Assembly: GCA_030603365.1 (NCBI GenBank)
Contig: JAUVXV010000004.1
Span: forward strand, 80,210-144,209
Reading direction: 5' to 3'
DNA length: 64,000 nt
Origin: Candidatus Heimdallarchaeota archaeon
GTDB lineage: Archaea; Asgardarchaeota; Heimdallarchaeia; Heimdallarchaeales; Heimdallarchaeaceae
The stretch's first letter is position 1. Every line of letters starts with the position of its first letter. A model generated the notes under the pieces. That model was not told the DNA's origin. It worked only from the letters and a program-made list of their open reading frames with translations, and did not search any database. The translations under genes were made by a program, and so were the position numbers. Of the stretch, positions 54,483 to 62,911 are shown piece after piece.

Positions 54483-55226
54483 ATGACTCAAACTGAAGTA
54501 ACACCTGCAGAAGAAGAATATCTAGAAACATTCTTTTGGTTTTTTGAATATGGGACTAAGCACGTAAAGACAAATCAAATAGCTGAAATGATGAATGTAG
54601 ATCCAGGTACTGTTACTTCAATGTTCAAGAAATTATCAAGAAAGGGATTCATAAATTACAAACCATATTATGGTGCAGAGTTAACTCCAAAGGGAGAGGA
54701 AATAGCTAGAAAAGTTGTAAGAAGACATAGGATATCTGAGGTCTTCCTTGATTGGCTAGGTCTTCCTTGGGCAAAGATTCATGAGGAAGCTTGTAAGTGG
54801 GAGCATATCCTAACGGATGAAATAGCAGAGATGATTGAACAAAAGTTAAAACCCGAGAAAACACCTTACGGTGCAACCATTCCTAGGAAAGAAGGTCTTG
54901 AACCAAAAACAGCAGAAAATAAACCTTTAGCATTATTCAGTTCAGGTAGAAAAGTAGAGATTGTAGAAATAATTGAAAGAGCTATTGCTAGACATTTCCC
55001 ACATGAAGCAACTTTACAAGAAGTATATTTTGAATTGGAAGAGAAAGAATTGAAACCAGGTACTGAATGGACAATTATCTCTACGAAAATTAGTAAAGAC
55101 GCTATTGTGGAAAATTGGTCACTCTCTTATGATTTGGATATGACATTGGAAAATAAAGAGGGAAGAAAGGTAAAAGTTCCTTATTATCTGGTTAATATGA
55201 TTTTAGCAAGAGAAGCTTCTTCTTAA
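54483..55226 (+). CDS. DtxR/MntR-family metal-dependent regulator
   Basis: 247 residues. A winged helix-turn-helix (VKTNQIAEMMNVDPGTVTSM, about 29-48) and the dimerisation/metal region RRHRISEVFLDWLGLPWAKI, then EEACKWEHILTDEIAEMIEQ, match DtxR-type repressors, where E, C and H residues bind Fe or Mn. The C-terminal domain (about 170-247) lacks a clear FeoA/SH3 pattern. AAGGGG before the ATG is a possible ribosome-binding site. It may regulate the preceding enoyl-CoA hydratase gene or more distant genes. Confidence 0.87.
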   Translation: MTQTEVTPAEEEYLETFFWFFEYGTKHVKTNQIAEMMNVDPGTVTSMFKKLSRKGFINYKPYYGAELTPKGEEIARKVVRRHRISEVFLDWLGLPWAKIHEEACKWEHILTDEIAEMIEQKLKPEKTPYGATIPRKEGLEPKTAENKPLALFSSGRKVEIVEIIERAIARHFPHEATLQEVYFELEEKELKPGTEWTIISTKISKDAIVENWSLSYDLDMTLENKEGRKVKVPYYLVNMILAREASS

Positions 55227-55255
55227 TATTATAGCTCCACTATGTTTTTGTAGTT

Positions 55256-55738
55256 TTATTTATCTAAATCTTCTTCAAATTCTTTCTTTAGTTCTTTATC
55301 TAGTTTTTCCTGTTCTTTTTTCTTTTTCCTTCTTCGATTTACGAGTATGTCAGCAGCAATTAAAGCTATTACAACAACTGGTATAGCAATTGCTTGAGCT
55401 ATCCAATAATTAGTGCTGTATTCTTGTTCTAGAATAAAGAATCCTGAAAATATGATCAGATAAGTGGTGAGAGCAAAGACTGTGATTAATATGATTCTAA
55501 TTAGAGTTGAAATAACAATCTCTGCATTCCTGTCCCTTTTTTTCTTTCTAATAAATGCCATAGCCATTCCTGCGGAAATAAGAAAGCCAAATCCGACAGC
55601 TGTTAAACTAGCAGCAAGTAAGAATGTCATCATATCAAACAAAGATACAATGAAAAACACTACGCCTCCTAGCATAAGACCAAGAGCAGTATACATGTAA
55701 ACTTGGTAATCTTCAGGAACACCAACAAATAGTGTCAT
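55256..55738 (-). CDS. Four-helix membrane protein with charged tail, unknown
   Basis: 160 residues from ATG 55738 (a TTG 12 bp upstream gives a longer form). Four hydrophobic segments (YTALGLMLGGVVFFIVSLF, MTFLLAASLTAVGFGFLI, IILITVFALTTYLIIFSG, AIAIPVVVIALIAADILV) are followed by a lysine/glutamate tail, RRRKKKKEQEKLDKELKK. I do not recognise a family. It is convergent with the DtxR-like gene. Confidence 0.6.
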   Translation of the reverse strand: MTLFVGVPEDYQVYMYTALGLMLGGVVFFIVSLFDMMTFLLAASLTAVGFGFLISAGMAMAFIRKKKRDRNAEIVISTLIRIILITVFALTTYLIIFSGFFILEQEYSTNYWIAQAIAIPVVVIALIAADILVNRRRKKKKEQEKLDKELKKEFEEDLDK

Positions 55739-55828
55739 TAGTAAGTTCAATTTACCATGTTCTATAAATTCTTTTAGATGATTTTATTTAAAAAATTTAA
55801 TGGATTAAGAAAGAGAGAAAAATAATTG

Positions 55829-57259
55829 TTATTCTTCAGTTAGTTTCCAAAGAATTCTTTTCGGAGTATCCTCTAGAGCGATTCCTGCTTTCTTCAAGTC
55901 ATCTCTGATTTTATCGCTCATTTCCCAATTTTTTTCATTACGGAAGTTTTTACGAAGTTCAATAAGTAGTTTAACAAGTTGTTCTAAAGTTGCAAAAGAA
56001 GAATACTGGTCAAAGTTCTCAAATAAACCGAATATGGAACGAAATTCATCAAAGAATTGGTCAACTTCATGAATAACTGTAGCATTTATCATTTCTGTTT
56101 TTCGGATATAATTATTCACTTCATGTGAAAGGTCAAAAATCACTGCAAGGGCAATAGAAGTATTGAAATCTTCATTCATACCCTTTAAGAAATCTTCTCG
56201 AGACTTATTGGTTTTTTCAATCATTTTTTCATCCATCTCATTGGAAGATTCCAGGATCTCTTCACTTTTAGCATAGTGTTTGACTAGAAGCAAAGTATTG
56301 AACAGTCTATCAGCTGTAATCTGGGATTGGTCCATAGCATCTTCGGTGAAGATAATAGGACTGCGGTAATGAGTTTGAAGGACAAATAAGCGAACTGCAT
56401 CTGGAGAATAGTGTTCCAGTAGTTCAACAATATTAACAAAGTTACCTAAAGATTTACTCATTTTCTCTTTATCGATGTTAACATAACCGTTGTGAAGCCA
56501 ATAATTGACGAAAGGTTTTCCTGTAAGAGCTTCAGATTGAGCAATTTCGTTTTCATGATGAGGAAAAATGAGATCTTGACCTCCACTGTGAATATCCAAG
56601 GTTTCTCCAAGGTACATCATGGACATTTGACTACATTCTAAAGACCAACCGACTCTTCCTTTTCCCCATGGTGATGGCCAATTTGGCTCTCCTGGCTTCA
56701 TTGCCTTCCATAGTGCGAAGTCTGCTGGAAATCTTTTATTGGGATTCTTTGTATCTTCTGTTCCTTCTTGAAGAATATTCTCTAATTTCTGATTTGACAG
56801 TTTTCCATATTCCTTGAACTTTCTAATATCGTAATATACGTCTCCTCCGCTCTCGTAAGCATATCCTTTCTCCACCAGTTTCTCCACGAATTCTATCATT
56901 GGATTCATATGGAGCATTGCTCTTGGATGTACAGTAGCAGGTTTTAGGTTTATGCTGGCCATATCTCTTCGAAAATAGCTTAGGTACTCTTCTGCAACTT
57001 CAAGCACTTGTCGCTTTTCTTTGTTTGCAACCTCAATCATTCTATCCTCAATATCTGTAAAGTTCATAACATAGTCTACTTTGTATCCTCTATATTCGAG
57101 ATATCTGCGGATAGTATCAAATGCGATAGCAGATCTAGCGTGCCCTAGATGCATTAACCCATTAACCGTTGGACCACAGTTGTACCACTTAACAACGTTA
57201 GGTTCAATAGTCTTGAACTCTTCAAGTTGACGGGTAAGAGTACTATAGATTTTAATCAT
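55829..57259 (-). CDS. cysS: Cysteinyl-tRNA synthetase
   Basis: 476 residues. The HIGH motif is GLMHLGHARSAIAFDTIRRY near residue 35. The zinc/cysteine pocket is WYNCGPTVNG and GWSLECSQMSMMYLGE, and the KMSKS loop is EKMSKSLGNFV. It is a complete class I enzyme that charges tRNA-Cys directly, so the indirect SepRS route is not needed. It is encoded alone and divergent from the epimerase-like gene. Confidence 0.96.
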   Translation of the reverse strand: MIKIYSTLTRQLEEFKTIEPNVVKWYNCGPTVNGLMHLGHARSAIAFDTIRRYLEYRGYKVDYVMNFTDIEDRMIEVANKEKRQVLEVAEEYLSYFRRDMASINLKPATVHPRAMLHMNPMIEFVEKLVEKGYAYESGGDVYYDIRKFKEYGKLSNQKLENILQEGTEDTKNPNKRFPADFALWKAMKPGEPNWPSPWGKGRVGWSLECSQMSMMYLGETLDIHSGGQDLIFPHHENEIAQSEALTGKPFVNYWLHNGYVNIDKEKMSKSLGNFVNIVELLEHYSPDAVRLFVLQTHYRSPIIFTEDAMDQSQITADRLFNTLLLVKHYAKSEEILESSNEMDEKMIEKTNKSREDFLKGMNEDFNTSIALAVIFDLSHEVNNYIRKTEMINATVIHEVDQFFDEFRSIFGLFENFDQYSSFATLEQLVKLLIELRKNFRNEKNWEMSDKIRDDLKKAGIALEDTPKRILWKLTEE

Positions 57260-57345
57260 AACATTACTTCAAAATCTGCTTAAAAAAGCGTTTCGCTCAG
57301 ACAGAAGTTAAAATAATTTAGCTTCAGAGGTTTTTCTCTCTAAAA

Positions 57346-57355
57346 AAATATATAG
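57346..57355 (+). promoter_or_regulatory. TATA box of the epimerase-like gene
   Basis: Aaatatatag lies 28-37 nt before ATG 57383, the expected spacing for a short-leader archaeal promoter. Confidence 0.55.
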
Positions 57356-57382
57356 AACCAATGAATCTTTCAGAGGAAGAAT

Positions 57383-58372
57383 ATGACCATATTAGTTACT
57401 GGGGCAACAAGTGCTGTGGGTTATTTTATAGCTAAAAGAGTGAGAGAACAGTATCCAAAGACAGAAATTAAAGCTCTCTCTCGCTCAGGGAAGAAATCAA
57501 AAGAGCTAGAAGAGCTAGGAATAAGTATAGTTAAAGGAGATCTTACTGATAGAACTTCTCTTGAAAGAGCTTTGAAAGGAATTGATACAGTATATAATGC
57601 AGCAGGAGAAGCTCGGGATTATATCCCCTCTAAACTCTATTATCAAGTTAATGTGGATGGAACAAAAAATTTGTTAGAAGCATTTGTTAAGAATAACGGA
57701 AACAGGTTTTTGCATGTTAGTACTGTAGGTATTTATGGATATCAAATAAAAAATCAACCCGTAAAAGAAACCCATCCCAAGAAATCAGATCACCCTTATC
57801 ATAAGACTAAGATGATTGCAGAACAGTTGGTTTTTCAATATGCAAAGGAGCGTGGGTTTTTTGCAACAGCTGTTAGACCCCCCTATATTGTGGGTCCAAA
57901 AGACAGACAGGTTGCACCAAAAATCTTTGACTATCTTTTGAAGGAACGAAAAATCCCGTTAGTAGGAGGAGGAGATGCAGTAGTGTCCTTTGTTCATCAT
58001 GATGATGTGGCACAAGCATTAGTTATGTCCGGAGAAGTTGAAGATGCAAACGGGGAAGCTTTCCATGTGATAGGTGGAACATGTACAGCTAGAGAGTTAT
58101 TTCAACTAGCAGGGGAAATCACTGGTAAAGAACCTATTTTCCAAGAAATTAGTTTTCCCTTAGCAATTACTGTGGCAATCATAAGTGAAATCATGGCTAA
58201 GATAAAAGGATCAAAACCCAAGATCTCTCGAAGAAGGGTCAATCAATTTAGCAGAACACGTGTATATAGTACAGATAAAATAAAGGAAATAGTGGGCTTT
58301 GAACCCAAATACGATGTTAAGGCAGCGTTCCAAGATGCATTCAATTGGATGAAAGAACAGAAAATTGTTTAG
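57383..58372 (+). CDS. NAD-dependent epimerase/dehydratase (extended SDR, 3-beta-HSD-like)
   Basis: 329 residues. The cofactor loop is ILVTGATSAVGYFIAKRV, and the active-site Y and K are in HPYHKTKMIAEQLVF (about residue 135). VRPPYIVGPKDRQVAPKIF and SFVHHDDVAQALVM are typical of the extended SDRs that act on sugar nucleotides or sterol-like compounds. The substrate is unknown. A leaderless promoter precedes it, and it is convergent with the glycosyltransferase gene. Confidence 0.87.
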   Translation: MTILVTGATSAVGYFIAKRVREQYPKTEIKALSRSGKKSKELEELGISIVKGDLTDRTSLERALKGIDTVYNAAGEARDYIPSKLYYQVNVDGTKNLLEAFVKNNGNRFLHVSTVGIYGYQIKNQPVKETHPKKSDHPYHKTKMIAEQLVFQYAKERGFFATAVRPPYIVGPKDRQVAPKIFDYLLKERKIPLVGGGDAVVSFVHHDDVAQALVMSGEVEDANGEAFHVIGGTCTARELFQLAGEITGKEPIFQEISFPLAITVAIISEIMAKIKGSKPKISRRRVNQFSRTRVYSTDKIKEIVGFEPKYDVKAAFQDAFNWMKEQKIV

Positions 58373-58379
58373 TTCCATT

Positions 58380-59123
58380 CTATTTGTTTTCAAAACCGTA
58401 TTTTTCTTTTATTTCATATAATATCTTCTTGTTGGATTTTTCTTTATAGCCTTTCTTCATGATAAGATTAAACTTGAATAGATCAAACAATCCTTTGAAA
58501 AGTCTTTTAGTACCATATTTTGATTTTCCACTTAATCTAGGTCGATGTGATACTTTTGTTTCAGATATCTTAAATCCTCTACTAACGATGATGGCTGGTA
58601 AATATCTATGTGCTCCTTTAATCAACGAGAGTTCAGAAACAACATCTTTTCGATAAACTCTTAGCATACAATTATTATCGTGAATTTCAATTCTGCTAAA
58701 GATTTTGTTAAGAATATTATATATTTTTGATAATGATTTCTTAATTGTGGTGTCTTGGCGTTCATGCCTCCACCCACATATCACATCATGATCGTCTGTT
58801 AATGATGAAAGAAGAAGGGGAATATTACCCGGAAAATCTTGACCATCTCCATCTAGTGTGATAACTAGTTTTCCCTTAATGTGGTTAAATCCAGCTGTTA
58901 GCGCAGCACTTTTTCCAAAGCGACGAGTTAATTGAATTATACGTAAATTATCTTCTTTTGAAAGAAGCTTTAGGAGATTAGGTAAAGTGTTATCATTTGA
59001 TCCATCATCTATGAAGATAGTTTCGAACTCTTGAGATAGTTTAAGCATCACCTCCTTCAGCTCTTTATACAAAGGGATGATATTATCTTCTTCATTGAAA
59101 ACCGGAATGATAACTGATAACAT
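58380..59123 (-). CDS. Family 2 glycosyltransferase (dolichol-phosphate mannosyltransferase-like)
   Basis: 247 residues of GT-A fold. LSVIIPVFNEEDNI, FIDDGSNDNT, QLTRRFGKSAALTAGF, LDGDGQDFPGNIP (metal-binding DxD region) and the later SKYGTKRLFKGLF are the DPM1/GtrB pattern. There is no C-terminal membrane region, unlike GtrB types. It probably transfers a sugar to a polyprenyl phosphate for surface glycans or N-glycosylation. The next upstream feature is tRNA-Ala(UGC). Confidence 0.9.
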   Translation of the reverse strand: MLSVIIPVFNEEDNIIPLYKELKEVMLKLSQEFETIFIDDGSNDNTLPNLLKLLSKEDNLRIIQLTRRFGKSAALTAGFNHIKGKLVITLDGDGQDFPGNIPLLLSSLTDDHDVICGWRHERQDTTIKKSLSKIYNILNKIFSRIEIHDNNCMLRVYRKDVVSELSLIKGAHRYLPAIIVSRGFKISETKVSHRPRLSGKSKYGTKRLFKGLFDLFKFNLIMKKGYKEKSNKKILYEIKEKYGFENK

Positions 59124-59193
59124 AAGGATATAACATTGTGTGTTTATCCAAACAAAAGTTTTTCCAAAGCTCTTTAGAACATAAAAAGAAAGG

Positions 59194-59300
59194 TGGTGGA
59201 CCAGTCGGGATATTCATTTAGCTTCCCACAAGAAACTAAAACTTGAACCCGAGGCCTCTTCGGTGCAAGCGAAGCGATCTTCCAACTGATCTACTGGCCC
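59194..59300 (-). tRNA. tRNA-Ala (UGC) with a 59/60 T-loop intron
   Basis: 107 nt with encoded CCA. The acceptor GGGCCAG pairs with CUGGUCC and has the G3:U70 alanine pair. Stem CUUCG/CGAAG carries loop CUUGCAC, so the anticodon is UGC. A 31-nt intron (59211-59241) interrupts the T-loop at 59/60. The central helix is UUCA/UGAA with 3-nt bulges, and an inner hairpin lies around UUUAGUUUC...GGAAGCUAAA. Splicing leaves UUCAAGU. The anticodon loop is uninterrupted. Confidence 0.94.
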
Positions 59301-59433
59301 ACGTTGAACTGTTAGTTTGCTTTCTATTACTTCTTTTTTTAAAGTTTCGATATCGAAATTCTTTTTTGGATGAATATTTCTCATAAAACTGCATCTTTGT
59401 CTCTTTCCTTGATAATAGCGGGGTATTACATTT

Positions 59434-59624
59434 ACCGACAAAAATGTGTTCACACAATACCGACAAAAAAGGTAAAATCGACGACTAAATTTATTTTGGC
59501 GTGAAACAGCCCCTCCCCATAGTTTCCAATGGAAATTGTGGTTCCTTGTTGTTTCCGCCTCTCTCTTACGTAAATAGCAAATATACAAACTATTTTCATG
59601 TATCTATTAGATTTCCATTGGAAA
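59434..59624. promoter_or_regulatory. Cluster of short repeats upstream of the 59710 gene
   Basis: Within the 400-bp gene-free interval 59301-59709, ACCGACAAAAA occurs twice as direct repeats (59434-59444, 59459-59469) 25 bp apart. TTTCCAATGGAAA (59523-59535) and its reverse TTTCCATTGGAAA (59612-59624) both look like dyad binding sites. An RNA or regulator-binding role is possible; nothing more is visible. Confidence 0.4.
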
Positions 59625-59676
59625 AGTAAAGCGTTAAGTAAATATATTAGATGATTTTAAAAGTAAATATTATCTC

Positions 59677-59686
59677 AGTATAAATA
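59677..59686 (+). promoter_or_regulatory. TATA box of the small acidic protein gene at 59710
   Basis: Agtataaata ends 23 nt before ATG 59710, suggesting a leaderless transcript. It favours one of the ATG codons at 59710-59716 over the GTG at 59707. Confidence 0.5.
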
Positions 59687-59709
59687 GCAAAAACTGCAAG
59701 AAAGAAGTG

Positions 59710-60027
59710 ATGATGATGGTAACAATCAGCGAAGCACAGAGAAAATTGCTCGAACTCATTAATAGTAGGAACAGTGTAAAACAATTAGATGTAATGAATA
59801 TTCCAAAAACTCCTAGTAGAATAATGGGCGAAAAAATGTTGAATGCTTTCGCCACTCAAATATTGGATGATTGTGAAGGATTAGAATGTGATCCAACTAT
59901 TGAAGATGAATTAATTGAAAGTTTACTTAGTACACTAGCATTAGCAGGTGTAGTAGGAATAGATTTAGAAAGAAAGTTAGTAGAAATACTAGGTTTAATG
60001 GAAATAGTTACCGCTGATAGTTCATAA
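59710..60027 (+). CDS. Small acidic helical protein, unknown
   Basis: 105 residues from ATG 59710 (three ATG codons in a row make the exact start uncertain). Mostly amphipathic helices (EAQRKLLELINSRNSVKQLD; ELIESLLSTLALAGVVGIDL), with no membrane or signal segment and two cysteines. I do not recognise the family. It follows a long gene-free region with repeats, which may be its control region. The 230 bases after it hold no gene. Confidence 0.55.
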   Translation: MMMVTISEAQRKLLELINSRNSVKQLDVMNIPKTPSRIMGEKMLNAFATQILDDCEGLECDPTIEDELIESLLSTLALAGVVGIDLERKLVEILGLMEIVTADSS

Positions 60028-60259
60028 GAATAATAGGCAAGGTCTCTGTCGGTGGGAGGGATTCCTTATCATTCTACTAAAATGAATAAAGGGAAACTCA
60101 AAATAAGCGATTTTTAAGATTGGTTTGATAATTGACTCAAAACAAAGAATGGTTCAGTTAAAACCATATAATCTTTAGTGGGAGGAACTATTCACATTGT
60201 TGTTATACAATCAAACGTTATATATTATTTAGATCTGATTCATTGACAATTTAATGCTT

Positions 60260-61132
60260 CTAAGCTATTGATAGGCAATATACTGCAGAATGACTTGCGG
60301 TATCTATAAATCTAATATGAAAATCATTGTCCTTTATTATTTCCTTCAACTTATCAGGATTAATGAAATTTCTTGTATTTCTATAAATCTCTCTTTCTTT
60401 TAATTCGTATTCTCGAGTTAGTCGGTTATATGTAGAATATGTGATTGCTTGCATTCCATAGTCCTTCTTAACTGCTGGAAAAAGGTAATGTTCGCCAGCG
60501 ATAATATCATTACTTGGTTCTATTAGTAATTCTCCGCTGTAATCTCCTTTTAGATTTTTCGAATTGAATTTGTTATCAGTTGCTTTTGGTTTATAAGTTG
60601 AAAAAATCAATAATCCATTAGGATTCAATTGTCTCCTAGTAGCTGAGAAAAACTCTTTCAACATTGAAATAGGAAAACTTGGAAATGTATTCATTGGTAG
60701 AACTATAACATCAAACTGCCTTTGATACATGTTGTTGTTTTTTAAGAAATCATCAAAAAGGATATTACAATTCTCTAGCAATAAATTCTCTTTTGAATAA
60801 GCTTGGACGTATTTCTTACAATGTTTACAGATCTCTATTCCAAATAATTGTGCCTTTTTGGTTTGATTCTCGTTTTCTATTGCAATCTTGTTTAGAACTC
60901 TTCCATAAGCTGTACCAATCTCTAATATTGTTGTTGGATTGCTATCAAATATGAATTGAATCTCAGGATCATATCTATTAGCATGATTCTTCCTTCTTCT
61001 CCAAAAAACATCAGCCCAAAAACATGAAGAATGTAAATCGTTCCTTATATTTGATATTGATTCATTTGCCATTAAGAATCCAGAGTCATGTAGTTTCTGT
61101 AATTCAGATTCGATTTCCTGCTTGGAAAGCAT
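60260..61132 (-). CDS. SAM-dependent methyltransferase
   Basis: 290 residues. The SAM loop is TTILEIGTAYGRVLNKIA near residue 63. It is followed by LFGIEICKHC and FDVIVLPMNTFPSFPISMLK as motifs II and III of class I methyltransferases. The late region (about 200-290) is variable, and the target is unknown. It is alone on its strand and divergent from the GrpB-family gene. Confidence 0.82.
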   Translation of the reverse strand: MLSKQEIESELQKLHDSGFLMANESISNIRNDLHSSCFWADVFWRRRKNHANRYDPEIQFIFDSNPTTILEIGTAYGRVLNKIAIENENQTKKAQLFGIEICKHCKKYVQAYSKENLLLENCNILFDDFLKNNNMYQRQFDVIVLPMNTFPSFPISMLKEFFSATRRQLNPNGLLIFSTYKPKATDNKFNSKNLKGDYSGELLIEPSNDIIAGEHYLFPAVKKDYGMQAITYSTYNRLTREYELKEREIYRNTRNFINPDKLKEIIKDNDFHIRFIDTASHSAVYCLSIA

Positions 61133-61220
61133 AAGATTCTACTGTTTATGATACTATATTAATTCATCTTATCTGAAACCCCGTTTTGAAATGTTTCGAT
61201 TTTTGAAGGCAAAAGATAGA

Positions 61221-61227
61221 AATATAA
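61221..61227 (+). promoter_or_regulatory. TATA-like box of the GrpB-family gene
   Basis: Aatataa lies 29-35 nt before ATG 61256, in line with the other leaderless promoters in the window. Confidence 0.5.
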
Positions 61228-61255
61228 ACACAACTAGGTCTCCTATTTTGATAAT

Positions 61256-61780
61256 ATGATTGGTTTAAAGCGGGGGATAGTGGAATTAAAACCATACAAT
61301 CCTCAATGGAATGCATTCTATATTCAAGAAGAAGAGCTAATATCCTCAGTGATAACTGATTTCCTAATTGAGATTCAACATATTGGAAGTACTGCTATTC
61401 CAGATATTGTGGCTAAACCAATAATAGATATCGCGGTTGCGATTGATTCCCTCAGGAACATTGAGAAAATCATAGCTCCTTTGGAAGGAGTAGGTTATAT
61501 TTATCGAGGGGAACAAGGGATTCCAGATAGGCATTTGTTTGTTAAAGGTGGAGAGGATTTTAGAACTCATCATCTTCATGTTATGGACAAAACCCATTAC
61601 GAATGGAAGAAGCACATTGTTTTCAGAGATTATTTAAGAAACCATCCTGAAGAAGCAAAACGGTATTCGGAACTGAAAATGAAATTAGCAAAAGAGTTTG
61701 AAAACGATAGAGAGTCCTATACTGAAAACAAATCAACGTTTATACAAAACATTCTAGAACAAGTACTGAAGAACCAATAA
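61256..61780 (+). CDS. GrpB/UPF0157 nucleotidyltransferase-fold protein
   Basis: 174 residues. The typical pattern is VELKPYNPQWNAFYIQEEEL, IQHIGSTAIPDIVAKPIID and HHLHVMDKTHYEWKKHIVFR. The GSTxxPxxxxKPxxD arrangement is like minimal nucleotidyltransferases. The activity in archaea is not established. It is convergent with the CsaA-like gene. Confidence 0.85.
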   Translation: MIGLKRGIVELKPYNPQWNAFYIQEEELISSVITDFLIEIQHIGSTAIPDIVAKPIIDIAVAIDSLRNIEKIIAPLEGVGYIYRGEQGIPDRHLFVKGGEDFRTHHLHVMDKTHYEWKKHIVFRDYLRNHPEEAKRYSELKMKLAKEFENDRESYTENKSTFIQNILEQVLKNQ

Positions 61781-61798
61781 ACTCCACAATAAGTCTGT

Positions 61799-62131
61799 TT
61801 AATAGAGTTTTCCACCTAAAGGTACATCAGTATCTGGACTAATTAAGATGCAATCGCCTGACTCATCTGGTACTCCCACAACTAGCACTTCTGATTTTGA
61901 GGGACCAATTTGGCGTGGAGGAAAATTAACAACGGCCATAACATACTTGTCTTTTAACTCATCTTTATTGTAATTGGATACTAATTGTGCAATAGATTTC
62001 TTTAAACCTATATTTTCTCCAAAATCTACAACCAATTTGTAAGAAGGTTTACGTGCAGCGGGATAATCATCAACACTAACAATTCTCCCAACTCTAATTT
62101 CGACCTTTTCAAAATCAGCAAAAGTAATCAT
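61799..62131 (-). CDS. csaA: CsaA-like tRNA-binding domain protein
   Basis: 110 residues. The EMAP-II/CsaA OB fold starts FADFEKVEIRVGRIVSVDDY, and the family signature VMAVVNFPPRQIGPSKSEVL follows near residue 68. Known members are dimeric RNA-binding proteins linked to protein export or to tRNA handling next to methionyl-tRNA synthetase. It is a stand-alone domain here, on the same strand as the DinB-like gene upstream. Confidence 0.9.
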   Translation of the reverse strand: MITFADFEKVEIRVGRIVSVDDYPAARKPSYKLVVDFGENIGLKKSIAQLVSNYNKDELKDKYVMAVVNFPPRQIGPSKSEVLVVGVPDESGDCILISPDTDVPLGGKLY

Positions 62132-62164
62132 GATGAAATATATTTCAGATAAGATAATATAAAT

Positions 62165-62701
62165 TTAACTTGAGTTCTTCCTGTCAAATAATCTCTTGAG
62201 AAGGAGTATCTGACCTATATGCAATACCTCGTGTTCAATAATATGAAAGAGAATCCATTCAATAGTATACTTTTCAGTATCAGAACCAACAGTTTTTTCC
62301 AGTTCTTCATCCTTTAATTCAAGTAATCGGTGATAAACCTGAGTTCGTACTTCTGTTAGCTTTTCAATATAGAATTGCTTAGTTTTACCCTCAATTTGTG
62401 GAATATTTACTTCTGGTCTTAAAGCAAAAGCATGCTTAAATTCCTCAAAATCCATTTCTAGACCATCAATATCCTCAAAAATCCAGCTCCATTCAATGGC
62501 AGCAATATGTAGTAGAAGTGTTCCAATAGTCTCAATATTCTTCTCATTTGGTGTATAATCAAAAGTTTCTTCTTCTAGATTCTCAACAATTAATAGTAGT
62601 CTTCTTCTTACACTTTCCATCATAGAATACCAATAAGAAACCTTGGTGGGAAGTTCAGTTGATCTCTCCAACCTTGTAGCCTTTATTTCACCATTACTCA
62701 T
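62165..62701 (-). CDS. DinB/YfiT-like putative metalloenzyme
   Basis: 178 residues of four-helix bundle. The metal triad would be H in LLLHIAAIEWSW (about residue 65) and two H in HIIEHEVLHIGQILLLKRLF (about 154-173). DinB-like members include thiol transferases. The precise substrate is unknown. It lies 34 bp upstream of csaA, so the two may be co-transcribed. Confidence 0.83.
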   Translation of the reverse strand: MSNGEIKATRLERSTELPTKVSYWYSMMESVRRRLLLIVENLEEETFDYTPNEKNIETIGTLLLHIAAIEWSWIFEDIDGLEMDFEEFKHAFALRPEVNIPQIEGKTKQFYIEKLTEVRTQVYHRLLELKDEELEKTVGSDTEKYTIEWILFHIIEHEVLHIGQILLLKRLFDRKNSS

Positions 62702-62761
62702 AAGTTATCATCATGGAACTTATTATTATGATTTATTAATGAACAAATTTGAAAAAGTTAA

Positions 62762-62836
62762 TGGAGCCTCGGGGGGGATTTGAACCCCCGGCTAATTGAT
62801 TACAAGTCAATCACTCTACCTCTGAGTTACCGAGGC
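62762..62836 (-). tRNA. tRNA-Thr (UGU)
   Basis: 75 nt with encoded CCA. The acceptor GCCUCGG pairs with CCGAGGC. Stem AUUGA/UCAAU holds loop CUUGUAA, so the anticodon is UGU. The discriminator U73 is normal for archaeal tRNA-Thr. The T-loop UUCAAAU is intact and there is no intron. Confidence 0.95.
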
Positions 62837-62911
62837 TGCTTTCAGCAAAGAGTTTTCAGCATAGTCCTATAAAAAATATTTTGATAGTCACTACATTATT
62901 TTTCATACGTA

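Noticed and set aside
59214..59588. Open frame running through tRNA-Ala(UGC) on the minus strand
   Set aside because: It reads straight into the tRNA and its intron, so it cannot be a normal gene. The protein-like look of part of it (KKNFDIETLKKEVIESK) is what AT-rich DNA often gives.
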